Shown one piece after another: positions 1-9,231 of a stretch of DNA of 64,000 bases. The position numbers and the translations under genes were made by a program. Under the pieces are notes generated by a model, which saw nothing but the letters and a program-made list of their open reading frames with translations, made no database searches and was not told where the DNA came from. Origin of the DNA: a virus; IMG/VR virus record IMGVR_UViG_3300025098_000019, positions 1 to 64,000 of that record; one strand, given 5' to 3'. Each line of letters opens with the position of its first letter. The first letter of the stretch is position 1.

Positions 1-2
1 TG

Positions 3-548
3 CATAAATTTTTTGAAGACTTGCGTGGAGAAGCAACCATAGGAACAGAATGGTTTAATAATTCTCCAAAGAAAATACAAAAATGTGTAGAGCGTTTTAA
101 TATTCTTATACATCAATTAGAAGCAGAATTACGAACAACAAATCATCCTACAGTAGTAGTTACTTTTAAAGATAGACCTATAATAAACCTAACACAAGAA
201 GATATGAAACACTTTACATTTCAATGGACTCACGGAACTGTATACATAAATTATTGTCAAGTTGGAAAAACAGTTTTAGATATTTTTAAAGACAACGATA
301 GTGTAGCCAAAGGAATAAGACCTCAAGAATTTTATAGTGCAGATTTCATGGTTAAGTTTGGACCTGCAATACCTTATCCAATGTACTTACTAAGAAAAAT
401 TTATATAAATTTATGGTTAAAGTTACAATCATTTAAATTTAAAAATCCTAATTTAGGAATGATTCCTGTAGCAGATCTAGTTGAAGATATTGATACAACA
501 GACTTAAAAAAATATAATGAAGTTAAAGGTGTACAATGCATAAAGTAA
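3..548 (+). CDS. Hypothetical protein, 5'-truncated by the window edge
   Basis: I do not recognise this protein. The reading frame is open to the first base of the window (residues HKFFEDLRG precede the first possible start, a TTG at 21), so the gene almost certainly begins upstream and this is its C-terminal part (about 182 codons). It is soluble-looking and mixed in charge, with no membrane segment or signal peptide. Its last 13 bases overlap the start of the downstream radical-SAM gene, so the two are probably translationally coupled and act together. A role as partner or substrate-recognition protein for that enzyme is inference only. Confidence 0.75.
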   Translation, partial: HKFFEDLRGEATIGTEWFNNSPKKIQKCVERFNILIHQLEAELRTTNHPTVVVTFKDRPIINLTQEDMKHFTFQWTHGTVYINYCQVGKTVLDIFKDNDSVAKGIRPQEFYSADFMVKFGPAIPYPMYLLRKIYINLWLKLQSFKFKNPNLGMIPVADLVEDIDTTDLKKYNEVKGVQCIK

Positions 549-1474
549 TAAGCAAATGGCCGCATCAAGATAGTATACGTGTTGAGTGGAATATGGGCAA
601 ACGCTGTAATTTAGATTGCGGATATTGCCCTGCTGAGATTCACGATAACTTTAGCCCGCATACACCTTTACAAACATTTAAAGATGCAATAGATAAGTTA
701 GTAGAAATAGGCAAACCTATAAGACTTAGTTTTACAGGAGGCGAACCGTGTGTGCATCCTAATATCAAAGAAATATTAGCATACGCTCGAGATAAAGTTG
801 AATGGATTAATGTAACAACAAATGGAACATTGCCTTATAGGTTTTATGAAAGTTTACCAGTAAATCATTATGTATTCAGCATACACTTCGATAACAAAAT
901 GGTTAATCAAGTAATTAATAATGTTTTGATTTGGGCGCAAGCAAACGAAGTTGATAACGTACCGTTTCAACTTAACATAATGGCACACCATGAATACATG
1001 GACAAGGTAAGACATGCTACTATTGTATTTGACGGTCACGAGATTCCGTATGTAATTAGACGCATACGCTGGACAGAAGCCGATAATAGAGATTGGTTTG
1101 ATGACATGCGTTATGATCCAAAAGATTTAGAGTGGATACTTAATCAAACATCAACAGCAAAGCCTAATGTTATCATTGACGATAAAGAAGAAATGCATGC
1201 CAATGATGTTATTAAACACAAACTAAATCAATTTGAAGGCTGGGAATGTAATGCCGGTATTGAAAGTTTAATGATCAACTGGGACGGTGACGTTCATCGT
1301 GCTACTTGTAGAGTAGGCGGAAGTCTAGGTAACATTTATAAAGGAACTTTTGAACATCCTAGTCAGGCTGTAATATGTACACGTAAATGGTGTACTTGTG
1401 CTGCAGATATTCCGTTAACTAAAGTAAATGAGCCAGCTCAGGAAATATTGCCGCTGCGTTTAATCCACGAATAG
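536..1474 (+). CDS. Radical SAM protein with SPASM-like C-terminal cysteines
   Basis: Radical S-adenosylmethionine enzyme of 312 residues. The 4Fe-4S/SAM motif CNLDCGYC (C24, C28, C31) is followed by the GGEP motif that contacts the SAM amino group. The C-terminal third carries further cysteines (GWECNAG, then ATC, then CTRKWCTC), as expected for a SPASM/twitch auxiliary cluster; such domains are typical of peptide-modifying rSAM enzymes. The C-terminal GW-x-CNAG pattern is shared with the rSAM protein at 5569-6555, so the two are paralogues. The start is an ATG with an AAAGGTG ribosome site and overlaps the preceding gene. The 3' end overlaps the convergent gene by 56 bases. The substrate is not evident; peptide or sugar modification is inferred from the neighbourhood. 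Confidence 0.9.
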   Translation: MHKVISKWPHQDSIRVEWNMGKRCNLDCGYCPAEIHDNFSPHTPLQTFKDAIDKLVEIGKPIRLSFTGGEPCVHPNIKEILAYARDKVEWINVTTNGTLPYRFYESLPVNHYVFSIHFDNKMVNQVINNVLIWAQANEVDNVPFQLNIMAHHEYMDKVRHATIVFDGHEIPYVIRRIRWTEADNRDWFDDMRYDPKDLEWILNQTSTAKPNVIIDDKEEMHANDVIKHKLNQFEGWECNAGIESLMINWDGDVHRATCRVGGSLGNIYKGTFEHPSQAVICTRKWCTCAADIPLTKVNEPAQEILPLRLIHE

Positions 1475-2804
1475 CATCAAGTTTGTTTACATACTCCTTA
1501 AAGCCTGGAAGTAAATGACTGTTATCTGCTGAATCCATATGTGCTAACAAGCCTTCCCATTTAGGCCAACCAGATGGATTATGTATCCAAAAATCATCGT
1601 CTTGTGTATAATTTTCCCATAGCCATGTTTTAAGTTCTGCAAAACGTTCACGCACTTCTTGTTTGTCTTGTTCTGGAAGTATTGTAATATTAAGAAACGT
1701 TGGTATGTGTACTAGGTGCATATTAACTAATCCGCCTCCCATTTGTACTCCGCCTACTAAGCCAGTATTCATCTTTTTAAAATTACTGTTTAATTTCCAC
1801 TTTATAAAATCAGGCATATGTTTAATATTGAATATTTGTACTGCTGTTGCCATACTAATATGTATGTTGTCAGGTGTATTATCTAACATATGCAATGTGC
1901 GTTCTACATCAGCAAATTTTGTAGGGAAGCGAATATAATCATCGCGTTCAAAACTTGCATCAACACTAACAGCAAATTTAACCTTATGAAACTTTGACCA
2001 TAGCTCAATTAATTCTTCATCTACAAGCAATCCGTTTGAGTTATAACGTAATAGTATTTTATCTTGATATCCTTGACGAATAATTTCTTTAATAAACATT
2101 TTGTGTTCTTTAATCATTAGAGGCTCGCCTCCAGCAAAGTACACTTGTCTTAGGTTAGGAATTTGTGCATTAATTTCCTCCCAGAATGAATCTTTCTCGT
2201 GCCACTTGTTATTAAAAGTTTTACGATCCCATTGCATTTGTCTTTTAACTTCAGGATCTTGTAATACAGGAATAAGTTTTTTATGGTCCGCAACCCACTT
2301 ACTTGAATCATGCGGGCTACACATTACACACTTAATGTTGCACGTATGTCCTAATCTTAGATCCAAGTATTTTAAATTTTCTGGCACAGTGCCGTCTTCT
2401 TTTGTTTGTCGAATAAGTTCAGGAATGTCTACGCCATTATCGTCTCGGTGCCAAGTGCCTGTTTCCCAAATACGTTTACTTACAATGCCTTGGCTTTCTT
2501 CTTTAAAACAACCTGTACAACTTGCAGGAATTTCACCATTAAGCATAGTTGTACGTACACTTTTCATATAATCGTTATTCCATGCCTCCAAAGGAGTGTG
2601 GGTACCAAAGTTTGCAGGTTTGCCGTCTTCCATTTTCACAAGACCTACTTCATGATTATCGCCTGCGCCACTTGCATTAGACGTGCAACATAATCGCATA
2701 TCACCATTTGGCCTAGTTGCCATATGTATCCAAGGTAACACACAAAATGTTTCTGTGCCACTTACTTGTGCAATTTCAGCTTGATACTTTTTTAGGTCAG
2801 ACAT
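1419..2804 (-). CDS. Radical SAM protein with N-terminal twitch-like cysteine domain
   Basis: 461 residues. The canonical radical-SAM cysteines CNIKCVMC (C155, C159, C162) lie unusually far from the N-terminus, followed by AGGEP. Residues 1-100 carry a separate cysteine set (FCVLPW at C21, LCC at C39/C40, CTGC at C96/C99), as in the 'twitch domain-containing radical SAM' proteins annotated in marine phages, where an auxiliary Fe-S domain precedes the core. The 461-residue protein at 11456-12841 has the same architecture and length. The ATG start has an AAGGA site. The gene lies 12 bases after the rSAM gene at 2817-3884, so they form a two-gene unit. Substrate unknown. Confidence 0.9.
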   Translation of the reverse strand: MSDLKKYQAEIAQVSGTETFCVLPWIHMATRPNGDMRLCCTSNASGAGDNHEVGLVKMEDGKPANFGTHTPLEAWNNDYMKSVRTTMLNGEIPASCTGCFKEESQGIVSKRIWETGTWHRDDNGVDIPELIRQTKEDGTVPENLKYLDLRLGHTCNIKCVMCSPHDSSKWVADHKKLIPVLQDPEVKRQMQWDRKTFNNKWHEKDSFWEEINAQIPNLRQVYFAGGEPLMIKEHKMFIKEIIRQGYQDKILLRYNSNGLLVDEELIELWSKFHKVKFAVSVDASFERDDYIRFPTKFADVERTLHMLDNTPDNIHISMATAVQIFNIKHMPDFIKWKLNSNFKKMNTGLVGGVQMGGGLVNMHLVHIPTFLNITILPEQDKQEVRERFAELKTWLWENYTQDDDFWIHNPSGWPKWEGLLAHMDSADNSHLLPGFKEYVNKLDAIRGLNAAAIFPELAHLL

Positions 2805-2816
2805 TGTTTTCCTTAA

Positions 2817-3884
2817 TCATAGTTCAATATATTCAATAAACTGATCTTTTGGTTTACTGAGTTTGTTAACTCCACACGTTCTTGCACATGTAATTAGTTT
2901 TTCTGAATTCCAGTACTTGTGCCATACTGTTTGCCAAGCATTAGAATCTATTACATCTTTTATAGAACGATCAAGACCATTTGTATTTCCTAAATCTGCA
3001 ATAAGACTAGAGTGCTGTGATCTCATCTTTTCTCTAATGTCTTTGGCTAAATCATTAGGGTGTATATAATTATACGGAGCACTTGCTAAAAAACAACAGG
3101 GCATAATATCTCTTTGTGCTGTTATATAAATTTCTTTCTGTTTTACAACAAAACAGTCTATTTCACTAGCGTCTACTACATCTTTATAATTGTCAAGTAC
3201 ATCTTGGGTTATAAGAGTTATGTTACTTCCTGTAGGTGGCTCTAGGTAATATTCAAGTTGACCTTTTTTATCTAAAACTTCAAACTTGTTAGTAGCAACA
3301 AATCTTGCACTATCTTTGTATGTAAATCTAGCAAAGCCGTGTTCTTTTGCTAATGCTTCACAAGCAAGTTGTTGATGTTCGTTATGTTTAAATTTTATAA
3401 ACGCCCATTCTGCTATACCGCCTGCATTAATAAACGCTTTTGCATTTTTTAATACAGTGTCAAAGTCAGTACCAATACGATATAGACTGTGCGTATCTGC
3501 TAATCCGTCAATTGCAAAAATAACACAATGTTTACTAGGCAATGCTTTTGCAAGTTTCTTCCACCAATCTGTACTTCTTGCTCCGCCGTTTGTGTGTATT
3601 CTAATCTCTATAGTAGGTTTAACATCAGTTGCATAGCTGCACATTTCTGCTAAATCGTTATTGATGATAGGATCACCAAAGTTTCCACAAAAGTAAAAAC
3701 TGTTTATTTGGTGTAGTACTTCGCTAGTTAAGATGTGCTTAAAATCATCAATTGTCCAATCTTGATTTTTAATCAATGGATTTTCCAACCCGCCGTGATA
3801 GTTTCTGCTACACATAGGACAACTTGCTTGACAGCGATTTGTAATCTCTAGGTGTATATTTTTTAGTTGATTAAATTTAAACAT
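2817..3884 (-). CDS. Radical SAM protein
   Basis: 355 residues. CQASCPMC (C18, C22, C25) sits immediately after a short beta-strand at the N-terminus, the usual position for the radical-SAM iron-sulfur motif. GNFGDP (around residue 67) is the equivalent of the GGEP motif. The C-terminal half has CC in DIMPCC and the pair CARTC near the end, which could ligate an auxiliary SPASM-type cluster. Most similar in layout to small SPASM proteins. It is the first gene of a minus-strand pair and is divergent from the propeller-like gene at 3937, with only about 50 bases between them. Function beyond SAM radical chemistry cannot be read from the sequence. Confidence 0.88.
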   Translation of the reverse strand: MFKFNQLKNIHLEITNRCQASCPMCSRNYHGGLENPLIKNQDWTIDDFKHILTSEVLHQINSFYFCGNFGDPIINNDLAEMCSYATDVKPTIEIRIHTNGGARSTDWWKKLAKALPSKHCVIFAIDGLADTHSLYRIGTDFDTVLKNAKAFINAGGIAEWAFIKFKHNEHQQLACEALAKEHGFARFTYKDSARFVATNKFEVLDKKGQLEYYLEPPTGSNITLITQDVLDNYKDVVDASEIDCFVVKQKEIYITAQRDIMPCCFLASAPYNYIHPNDLAKDIREKMRSQHSSLIADLGNTNGLDRSIKDVIDSNAWQTVWHKYWNSEKLITCARTCGVNKLSKPKDQFIEYIEL

Positions 3885-3907
3885 TTTTATATTTCATATC
3901 TCTTATT

Positions 3908-3935
3908 TTGAGTCAGAGTAATTGTTAAATATACT
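3908..3935 (+). promoter_or_regulatory. Possible weak sigma70-like promoter
   Basis: TTGAGT (3908-3913), a 16-base spacer and TATACT (3930-3935) lie just upstream of the plus-strand gene. The -10 box ends one base before the ATG at 3937, so transcription would begin inside the predicted coding region. Either the transcript is leaderless or nearly so, the true start is further in, or the match is chance. Confidence 0.25.
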
Positions 3936-3936
3936 T

Positions 3937-4983
3937 ATGCCGTATCTAGCACCAAAATACTTAGATCCGATTGTCTGTCAATACAAGAACGACTTAGTTT
4001 CGATATCAGATAGTTCTACATTTAAGATTTTAAATAAAAATAGAAACATCATATTAGATCCAATTAGCAAAATAAATGTATACAAAGTTGTTAAACATGA
4101 TATATGGTTAGTTACACAGGATTCTGTTGTACAAGTTAGAAACTACAAACCTAAATATTATAATATAGATACAGACAATAGTCAATATTACAGCCTAGCA
4201 ACTAATGGCGAAATAGCATTTAGCTTTGGTAGTAAGTTTGCAATGCGACTGGATAAGAATATTGATTTTATTGAAATGCCTGTACAAGGTTCTAAGTTAC
4301 ATATAGGAACCGTTTATTGCAACGGTAGTTATTGGAGTATGCCTAGCAGTGACAAATCTAACTATAATTTAATTGTAGAGTTTGATGGTGAAAAAATTAA
4401 CAGTTATCCAGTAACTGGAATTGATAACTCTATAGCAAGAAAATATAGTGATATTATAGTTATGGGTAATATATTGTATGCATTACCCTTTGGCGAAACA
4501 GCAGGCTTAAACGAAGTTATTGAATTTAATACCGAAACTAAAGAAATAAAAGTATACAAAACACAATGTAAGGACTTTGCTAAGAAATATAGTGGCGGTG
4601 TACTAATAGGAGATAAGATTATTGCTGTGCCGCATGGTGACGACAGTAATGATTGTAATTGGGGATTAATATTTGATACTAAAACAAAACAATCTATCAA
4701 TTTTAGTGTTAATTTTAAAGGATATCAATTTAGGTCAGGAATAAAATTTAACACTCACGCTGTGTTCTTTCCTTTAGAAACTTCAGATTGTCCAATATTA
4801 AAAGTTAATACTAGTGGCACTGTTGTAAAAGAAATACATTTAAAGGATTATTTACTAGGAAGACCTATTATGCATAATCATTCACTAAAAGTAATAGGGT
4901 ATCATACAGAAACTGAAACATATCATTTATTAGAATTTAATGAAGAACTAGATTACAAAATACATACTGTAATTACGAATTAA
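3937..4983 (+). CDS. Hypothetical beta-propeller-like protein
   Basis: 348 residues from the ATG at 3937; a TTG at 3922 would add five residues but no ribosome site supports either start clearly. The sequence is made of repeated short beta segments (patterns such as 'GNILYALPFGE', 'GDKIIAVPHGDD', 'NGEIAFSFG') spaced about 40-50 residues apart, as in kelch or YncE-type beta-propellers. No catalytic motif or signal peptide was seen. It is the only plus-strand gene inside a minus-strand accessory block and converges on the methyltransferase gene with an 11-base overlap. A sugar- or protein-binding role alongside the glycosyltransferases is possible but unproven. Confidence 0.8.
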   Translation: MPYLAPKYLDPIVCQYKNDLVSISDSSTFKILNKNRNIILDPISKINVYKVVKHDIWLVTQDSVVQVRNYKPKYYNIDTDNSQYYSLATNGEIAFSFGSKFAMRLDKNIDFIEMPVQGSKLHIGTVYCNGSYWSMPSSDKSNYNLIVEFDGEKINSYPVTGIDNSIARKYSDIIVMGNILYALPFGETAGLNEVIEFNTETKEIKVYKTQCKDFAKKYSGGVLIGDKIIAVPHGDDSNDCNWGLIFDTKTKQSINFSVNFKGYQFRSGIKFNTHAVFFPLETSDCPILKVNTSGTVVKEIHLKDYLLGRPIMHNHSLKVIGYHTETETYHLLEFNEELDYKIHTVITN

Positions 4984-5572
4984 ACTTGTGACCTATAATC
5001 ATATATCTAGTATATTTAGGTGTTTCAAACTCTCCTACATAGGCTACATACACATTTGACTGTCTAACAAATTCTTCCATATTACTTGCACATCGTATGT
5101 GTTCATCAAGATCAAAATAGTTGTTACTTTGTAATACTACTTTAGTGCCTGGTTGAATATTGCTCAACCATTTGTCATATTGTTCTTGTGTTAGATGCTC
5201 ACAACTAGTGTTTATAGCAACATCTGCATCTGTAGTGTATTCGCACATATCTGCTGTTGTAGCAAAAAATCTACCCTGCATATGATATCGCATATTAATA
5301 GTTTCTGCAATAGTTTTACATGTAGGATCAAGGTCTACACTTTCGATATCTGATATACAAAGGTCACTATTGAACAATAGGTTTGAAAGTACACCGTTCC
5401 ATCCGCCATACACAGCAATACTACCTTGTAATTTGTATTCTTGCATTTTTTCTATAAGCCATAATTTACTATGTACCTGGCCTTTCCAAAAACTTTCAAG
5501 TGTTCGGTATCGGTCGTCACTGTTGCGAATTGCGTCCATCCAAAATAATACGTCTTCTACATCAACTTTCAA
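4973..5572 (-). CDS. Class I SAM-dependent methyltransferase-like protein
   Basis: About 199 residues. The Rossmann-type motif I region YGGWNGVLSNLL is followed by an acidic strand end (VDLDP) and the motif INTSCEHL, which fit a class I methyltransferase fold. I prefer the TTG start at 5572: it overlaps the upstream TGA as TTGA and has a GGAG site six bases upstream. The GTG at 5584, four codons earlier, has no ribosome site. It is the last gene of the long minus-strand operon, so methylation may finish the modification made by the glycosyltransferases and rSAM enzymes. The substrate is unknown. Catalytic activity is inferred from the fold only. Confidence 0.8.
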   Translation of the reverse strand: MKVDVEDVLFWMDAIRNSDDRYRTLESFWKGQVHSKLWLIEKMQEYKLQGSIAVYGGWNGVLSNLLFNSDLCISDIESVDLDPTCKTIAETINMRYHMQGRFFATTADMCEYTTDADVAINTSCEHLTQEQYDKWLSNIQPGTKVVLQSNNYFDLDEHIRCASNMEEFVRQSNVYVAYVGEFETPKYTRYMIIGHKFNS

Positions 5573-6555
5573 GGGTTTCTCCACTTTGGTAGTTTACTAT
5601 CAGCACTACTCATACAACTAGGTGTTATACACGGAGTAGGCTTTTTAAATATTTCAAACCCATCTGTAATTGTTCCTAGTATATCGTCATGACAACTATG
5701 ACTTCTTCTAACTTCTGTATCCCTGATGATTATTCCTTGGTAACCTGCATTACAGGACCAACCTTTAAACTTATTAAAACCAAATGCATTAAATCTCTCT
5801 GCTTGGTCTAATTCGTATTCGTTTCCTTTGCTGTCGTAGAGGGCAACTTGTGCAAGTTGTTCTCCGTAGACTTGCTGTGGGAATCCTTTTTGCATTGTTC
5901 GGATTGCTTCTTCGGTGTATCCTGGAACGACAAAACTAGCGGATGGATCTGATTGTGGCTTGAGAGTAACATTAATGCCTCTGGCGGCAAATCGTTCAAG
6001 ACGTTCGTAAAGTTCGTCAAACATCTCCGGAACCATAACTTGGTTAATTGTAACAAATACTCCTCCTTCCATAAGTTGTAAACATTTATCGCCGAACTTT
6101 TGTTCATCTGCAAACTCAGAATGAAAACTTGCTGTTACACTTCGACGTTGTAAACTTTTTGTATTGTGTAAGTACTTATCCCACCATTTGGTTCCCGGTG
6201 ACAAGTTTGTAGTCATATGTATACTTTGATATTCAGCTTCTTTGTCATTACAGTAATGCTCAACCAATGGCATGAACTGTTTATTTGCTGTTGGCTCTCC
6301 GCCACTGAAGCTAAAATGGAAGTTTGTGAAGTTATTAGCACGAGCTTGTGCTTTGATACTATCCATGGTGTTTAAGTATAATTCTGTCGACTTCGTGTCA
6401 GGGACACTAGATCTTGCGTGTGGCCAGCAATAACTGCACGAATAATTACAATATCTAGTGGTGATCCAAGAGACCGTGAAAAGATGGCTCTCTAGGAGAG
6501 TTTTCTGTCCAAACTTCGTTATATCAGTCCAGGGTATTTTGTTGAAATCGTTCAT
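5569..6555 (-). CDS. Radical SAM protein with SPASM-like C-terminal cysteines
   Basis: 328 residues. CNYSCSYC (C36, C40, C43) is the SAM/4Fe-4S site; FSGGEP follows. The C-terminus has GWSCNAG, then SHSC, then CITPSC, the same spacing as in the rSAM protein at 536-1474, so these two are paralogues on opposite strands of the same block. The spacing suggests an auxiliary Fe-S cluster. It overlaps the upstream glycosyltransferase-like gene by 32 bases and its stop overlaps the methyltransferase start, consistent with translational coupling in one operon. The substrate is not known. Confidence 0.9.
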   Translation of the reverse strand: MNDFNKIPWTDITKFGQKTLLESHLFTVSWITTRYCNYSCSYCWPHARSSVPDTKSTELYLNTMDSIKAQARANNFTNFHFSFSGGEPTANKQFMPLVEHYCNDKEAEYQSIHMTTNLSPGTKWWDKYLHNTKSLQRRSVTASFHSEFADEQKFGDKCLQLMEGGVFVTINQVMVPEMFDELYERLERFAARGINVTLKPQSDPSASFVVPGYTEEAIRTMQKGFPQQVYGEQLAQVALYDSKGNEYELDQAERFNAFGFNKFKGWSCNAGYQGIIIRDTEVRRSHSCHDDILGTITDGFEIFKKPTPCITPSCMSSADSKLPKWRNP

Positions 6556-8191
6556 ATAACCACTCGAAATTGTTTATTAATTTTAAATTATCGTTGTTAT
6601 CGATATTATCATAACCGTACCTGCGGCCATCGCAAGCACCGCTAATGCAAGCTCTTCCAAAGCGAGCATCGTCTCCTCGTGTACACCAGACATCAAGTCT
6701 CTTTTCAGTTTCTTCATCTACTTGTCCTTTAATAGTTTTTGATGATAGTTTTACACATTCTCTAAAAGCACTTTTCCAAGTGCTAAATTCGTCTGTGTTA
6801 AATGCTGTAATATTTGATATACTAGGCATTGGTTTAAATTTATTGCTAATACTAGTAGTCATATCTGCACTATTTGTATCAACGTTAATTGTTAGCTCTC
6901 TAGGTAGCAATTTTACACCGCCATATCCGTAAACTAAATCATTAATAGGGTTTTGACTTTGCCACACATGCACTGTATCAGTTTCGTATGTATTAGCTTC
7001 ATGATCAAAATTAAAGTTATCTAGTATATGTGCATCACCATCTACAATCCAAACTAAATCAGTATCACATATTTTTGCTGCTTCAATATGTGCTTGGTGA
7101 ATTCCTTTTACTCCGTGTATACGCTTTGCTGCTGGAAATCTTTTTACTAACCTATTATAATTATCTTCTGCATCTGGTTCATTATAACTAATAAAGACTA
7201 TATCGTAAGGCTTCAATTTAGATAATACTGTGTCGTGTTCTTTACGTGTAATAATATACTTATGGTTAAATTCACGTTTGCCTATACTGTGTTTTGTTGA
7301 TGCTAGAAAAACTCCATTATGGTATGTTTCTTCATTTCTAAATATGTGTTTGTATACATGATGCATTTCTCTATCTGCATCATATCTACCATCTGTAGGA
7401 TTATAATAAAAATCCCATATACTGTCATCTAATATTTCTACATTATCCCATACACACCAAAATAAAGGACTTGTTTCTTTTTCTATTATATTTAGATAGT
7501 CATCATATGTTTTAACAATGTATCTAGGGTATCTATAACGACTTACTATCTGTTTATTTTCTTTGCGATTAATAATGTATCTATGTTCTATTTCTTTTTT
7601 TGATATAGGTTTGTTTCTCGAAGCAAGAACAACTCCGCCATGATAGCTTTCTTCGTCATTGCATAAATTTTTGTACACATGATTTTCGTTTCTATCATAA
7701 CTGTTGTGATGACTAAAATACGTTGAGTAAATTTTTGGGTCAATTACTTCAACATTTTTCCATATGCACCAAAACATTTCTGATGTAGACTTGTCTATTG
7801 CTTCTACATAATCTTCGTATGTATCTACGAAGTATGTAGGATACGGCCTAGGAGTACTTGCTAAAATATCAATTTCTTTTTTGTTTACAAAGAATCTATG
7901 TTTAATTTCTCTGTCACTAATATGTAAATCTTTGTGTAGTAAACAAATTCCGTCATAGCTATCATTGTTTTTAAATAAATGTATGTAATCTGTACTCCAT
8001 TCATCAGGAGTAAAATTAAAATCAAACTCATCATTTACATTAACATCATTCCAAACAATCCAGAGAAATTTTGTTAGTGAAGTACGTTGTGCAGTTTTAA
8101 AATTATCTGCAATCTTAGCATAGGGATATTTTGTCCTTAGCTCTGGCCAACCTTCGTCAGTTTCTGATCCTATAAAAAAGATATCATACAT
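6524..8191 (-). CDS. Glycosyltransferase-like protein with three degenerate N-terminal repeats
   Basis: 555 residues. The C-terminal 220 residues match the protein at 12838-13731: 'SYNEPDAEDNYNRL', 'KRIHGVKG', a DGD triad in WIVDGDAHILD (DxD-type metal/nucleotide-sugar site), and YGYGGVK. The N-terminal 330 residues contain three copies of a unit of about 110 residues with the pattern FWC-x-W-x-NVE-x-xD, then HxVYK, YHxGVxLAS and EHRYIIxRKE. These look like the same fold with the DxD lost (WNDV, WKNV, WDNV). So it appears to be one catalytic-type unit plus three degenerate ones. It is 17 bases downstream of the preceding gene and part of the long operon. Sugar donor and acceptor are unknown. 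Confidence 0.8.
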   Translation of the reverse strand: MYDIFFIGSETDEGWPELRTKYPYAKIADNFKTAQRTSLTKFLWIVWNDVNVNDEFDFNFTPDEWSTDYIHLFKNNDSYDGICLLHKDLHISDREIKHRFFVNKKEIDILASTPRPYPTYFVDTYEDYVEAIDKSTSEMFWCIWKNVEVIDPKIYSTYFSHHNSYDRNENHVYKNLCNDEESYHGGVVLASRNKPISKKEIEHRYIINRKENKQIVSRYRYPRYIVKTYDDYLNIIEKETSPLFWCVWDNVEILDDSIWDFYYNPTDGRYDADREMHHVYKHIFRNEETYHNGVFLASTKHSIGKREFNHKYIITRKEHDTVLSKLKPYDIVFISYNEPDAEDNYNRLVKRFPAAKRIHGVKGIHQAHIEAAKICDTDLVWIVDGDAHILDNFNFDHEANTYETDTVHVWQSQNPINDLVYGYGGVKLLPRELTINVDTNSADMTTSISNKFKPMPSISNITAFNTDEFSTWKSAFRECVKLSSKTIKGQVDEETEKRLDVWCTRGDDARFGRACISGACDGRRYGYDNIDNNDNLKLINNFEWLYERFQQNTLD

Positions 8192-8208
8192 GTTATTACT
8201 ATACAGCC

Positions 8209-9231
8209 TTATTGTAGATTTGTCAAGTAAAGTGACATAGAATAAAGATCAAAATCTAGTCCTGTGCGATTAGATTTATCAGCAGACTCTATCATTTGCC
8301 TTTTTATTAAGCCGGGCACTGTTTTTCCCTTTACATATTCTAATGCAATCTTTCTATTATATTCAAGTGGTTCTTTAATTTTTTGGTATAGCTCGTTAAC
8401 ATCGCTGTTAAGAACATATTCAATATTTTTAACAATTCCGTCTACTCGATCATCTATAAGTTCTTCATCGTCAAACCCATAATCAAAAATTTCATCGTAC
8501 AAAACAAATCCCATGTCTTTTAGGTTTTTATGAAAATGTTTGCAGCCTAGAGTTAAAAAAGGTAATCCAAATAATAATCGCATTGTAGTTTTTTCTGTTA
8601 GGAAAAATTCTTCGATCCAAGATTCAGTAGCAACATGTAAGAAACTTTCAAAATATTGTTTATTAAAAATATAAGGATGATCTTGATTAAAATTATCTCC
8701 TAGTGTTAATAGTTTACCATCATAATGTTTAAATTCTATACCATGCCCGCCTGCACCTAAAAAAGATACAAGACCTTTGTTTAGTATATTTTGCTTTGCT
8801 AGTTGATCAATCAATGCAACACGATGAGGTTTTGCTCTATGATTAAAACAAGAATATGGTATAGTAAACTTATAGTCGTATCCTTCTAAATATTTCTTAG
8901 TATTATTATAAAAATTAGGATGATGATGCATATTGTGATACGCAAACAGAATAAAGAAATCAAACCATTCGTAAAAATTACATAATTCTATATCTATGCC
9001 AAGTTCTTTTACAAGTTTTTTTTGATGATCAATCGACGATGCTAATACTATATTACAGGTAATATTACGTTTGTTAATCAGTCGAACAGCAGTGGGTTTT
9101 ATCTGAGTAAGTTCGCCTTCGTAGAAGTAAAAGAAATTAATTACATCTACATTAGTTTTTTCAATTGTGTTTTGTATTTCTGCTGCCGAATTATACCAAG
9201 GCGTAAAAGATGCTATATTAGGTAGATGCAT
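8209..9231 (-). CDS. Glycosyltransferase-like protein (fucosyltransferase-like C-terminus)
   Basis: 340 residues from the ATG at 9231, chosen because GGAG lies ten bases upstream and the overlap with the epimerase gene is then only 14 bases; ATG 9276 or TTG 9282 would extend it. The C-terminal half has the block ATESWIEEFFLTEKT followed by LLFGLPFLTLG and 'NLKDMGF'. This resembles the protein at 10185-11471 (NEKT, AFKQPF, HLKDVGF) and the xTEK donor-binding loop of GT10-type fucosyltransferases. A GT-B sugar transferase is the best guess. Its coupling to a GDP-mannose epimerase suggests a GDP-sugar donor, which is inference. Confidence 0.72.
   Translation of the reverse strand: MHLPNIASFTPWYNSAAEIQNTIEKTNVDVINFFYFYEGELTQIKPTAVRLINKRNITCNIVLASSIDHQKKLVKELGIDIELCNFYEWFDFFILFAYHNMHHHPNFYNNTKKYLEGYDYKFTIPYSCFNHRAKPHRVALIDQLAKQNILNKGLVSFLGAGGHGIEFKHYDGKLLTLGDNFNQDHPYIFNKQYFESFLHVATESWIEEFFLTEKTTMRLLFGLPFLTLGCKHFHKNLKDMGFVLYDEIFDYGFDDEELIDDRVDGIVKNIEYVLNSDVNELYQKIKEPLEYNRKIALEYVKGKTVPGLIKRQMIESADKSNRTGLDFDLYSMSLYLTNLQ

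Noticed and set aside
5573-5584. GTG at 5584 as start of the methyltransferase gene
   Set aside because: No ribosome site precedes it, whereas TTG 5572 has GGAG and a TTGA stop-start overlap.
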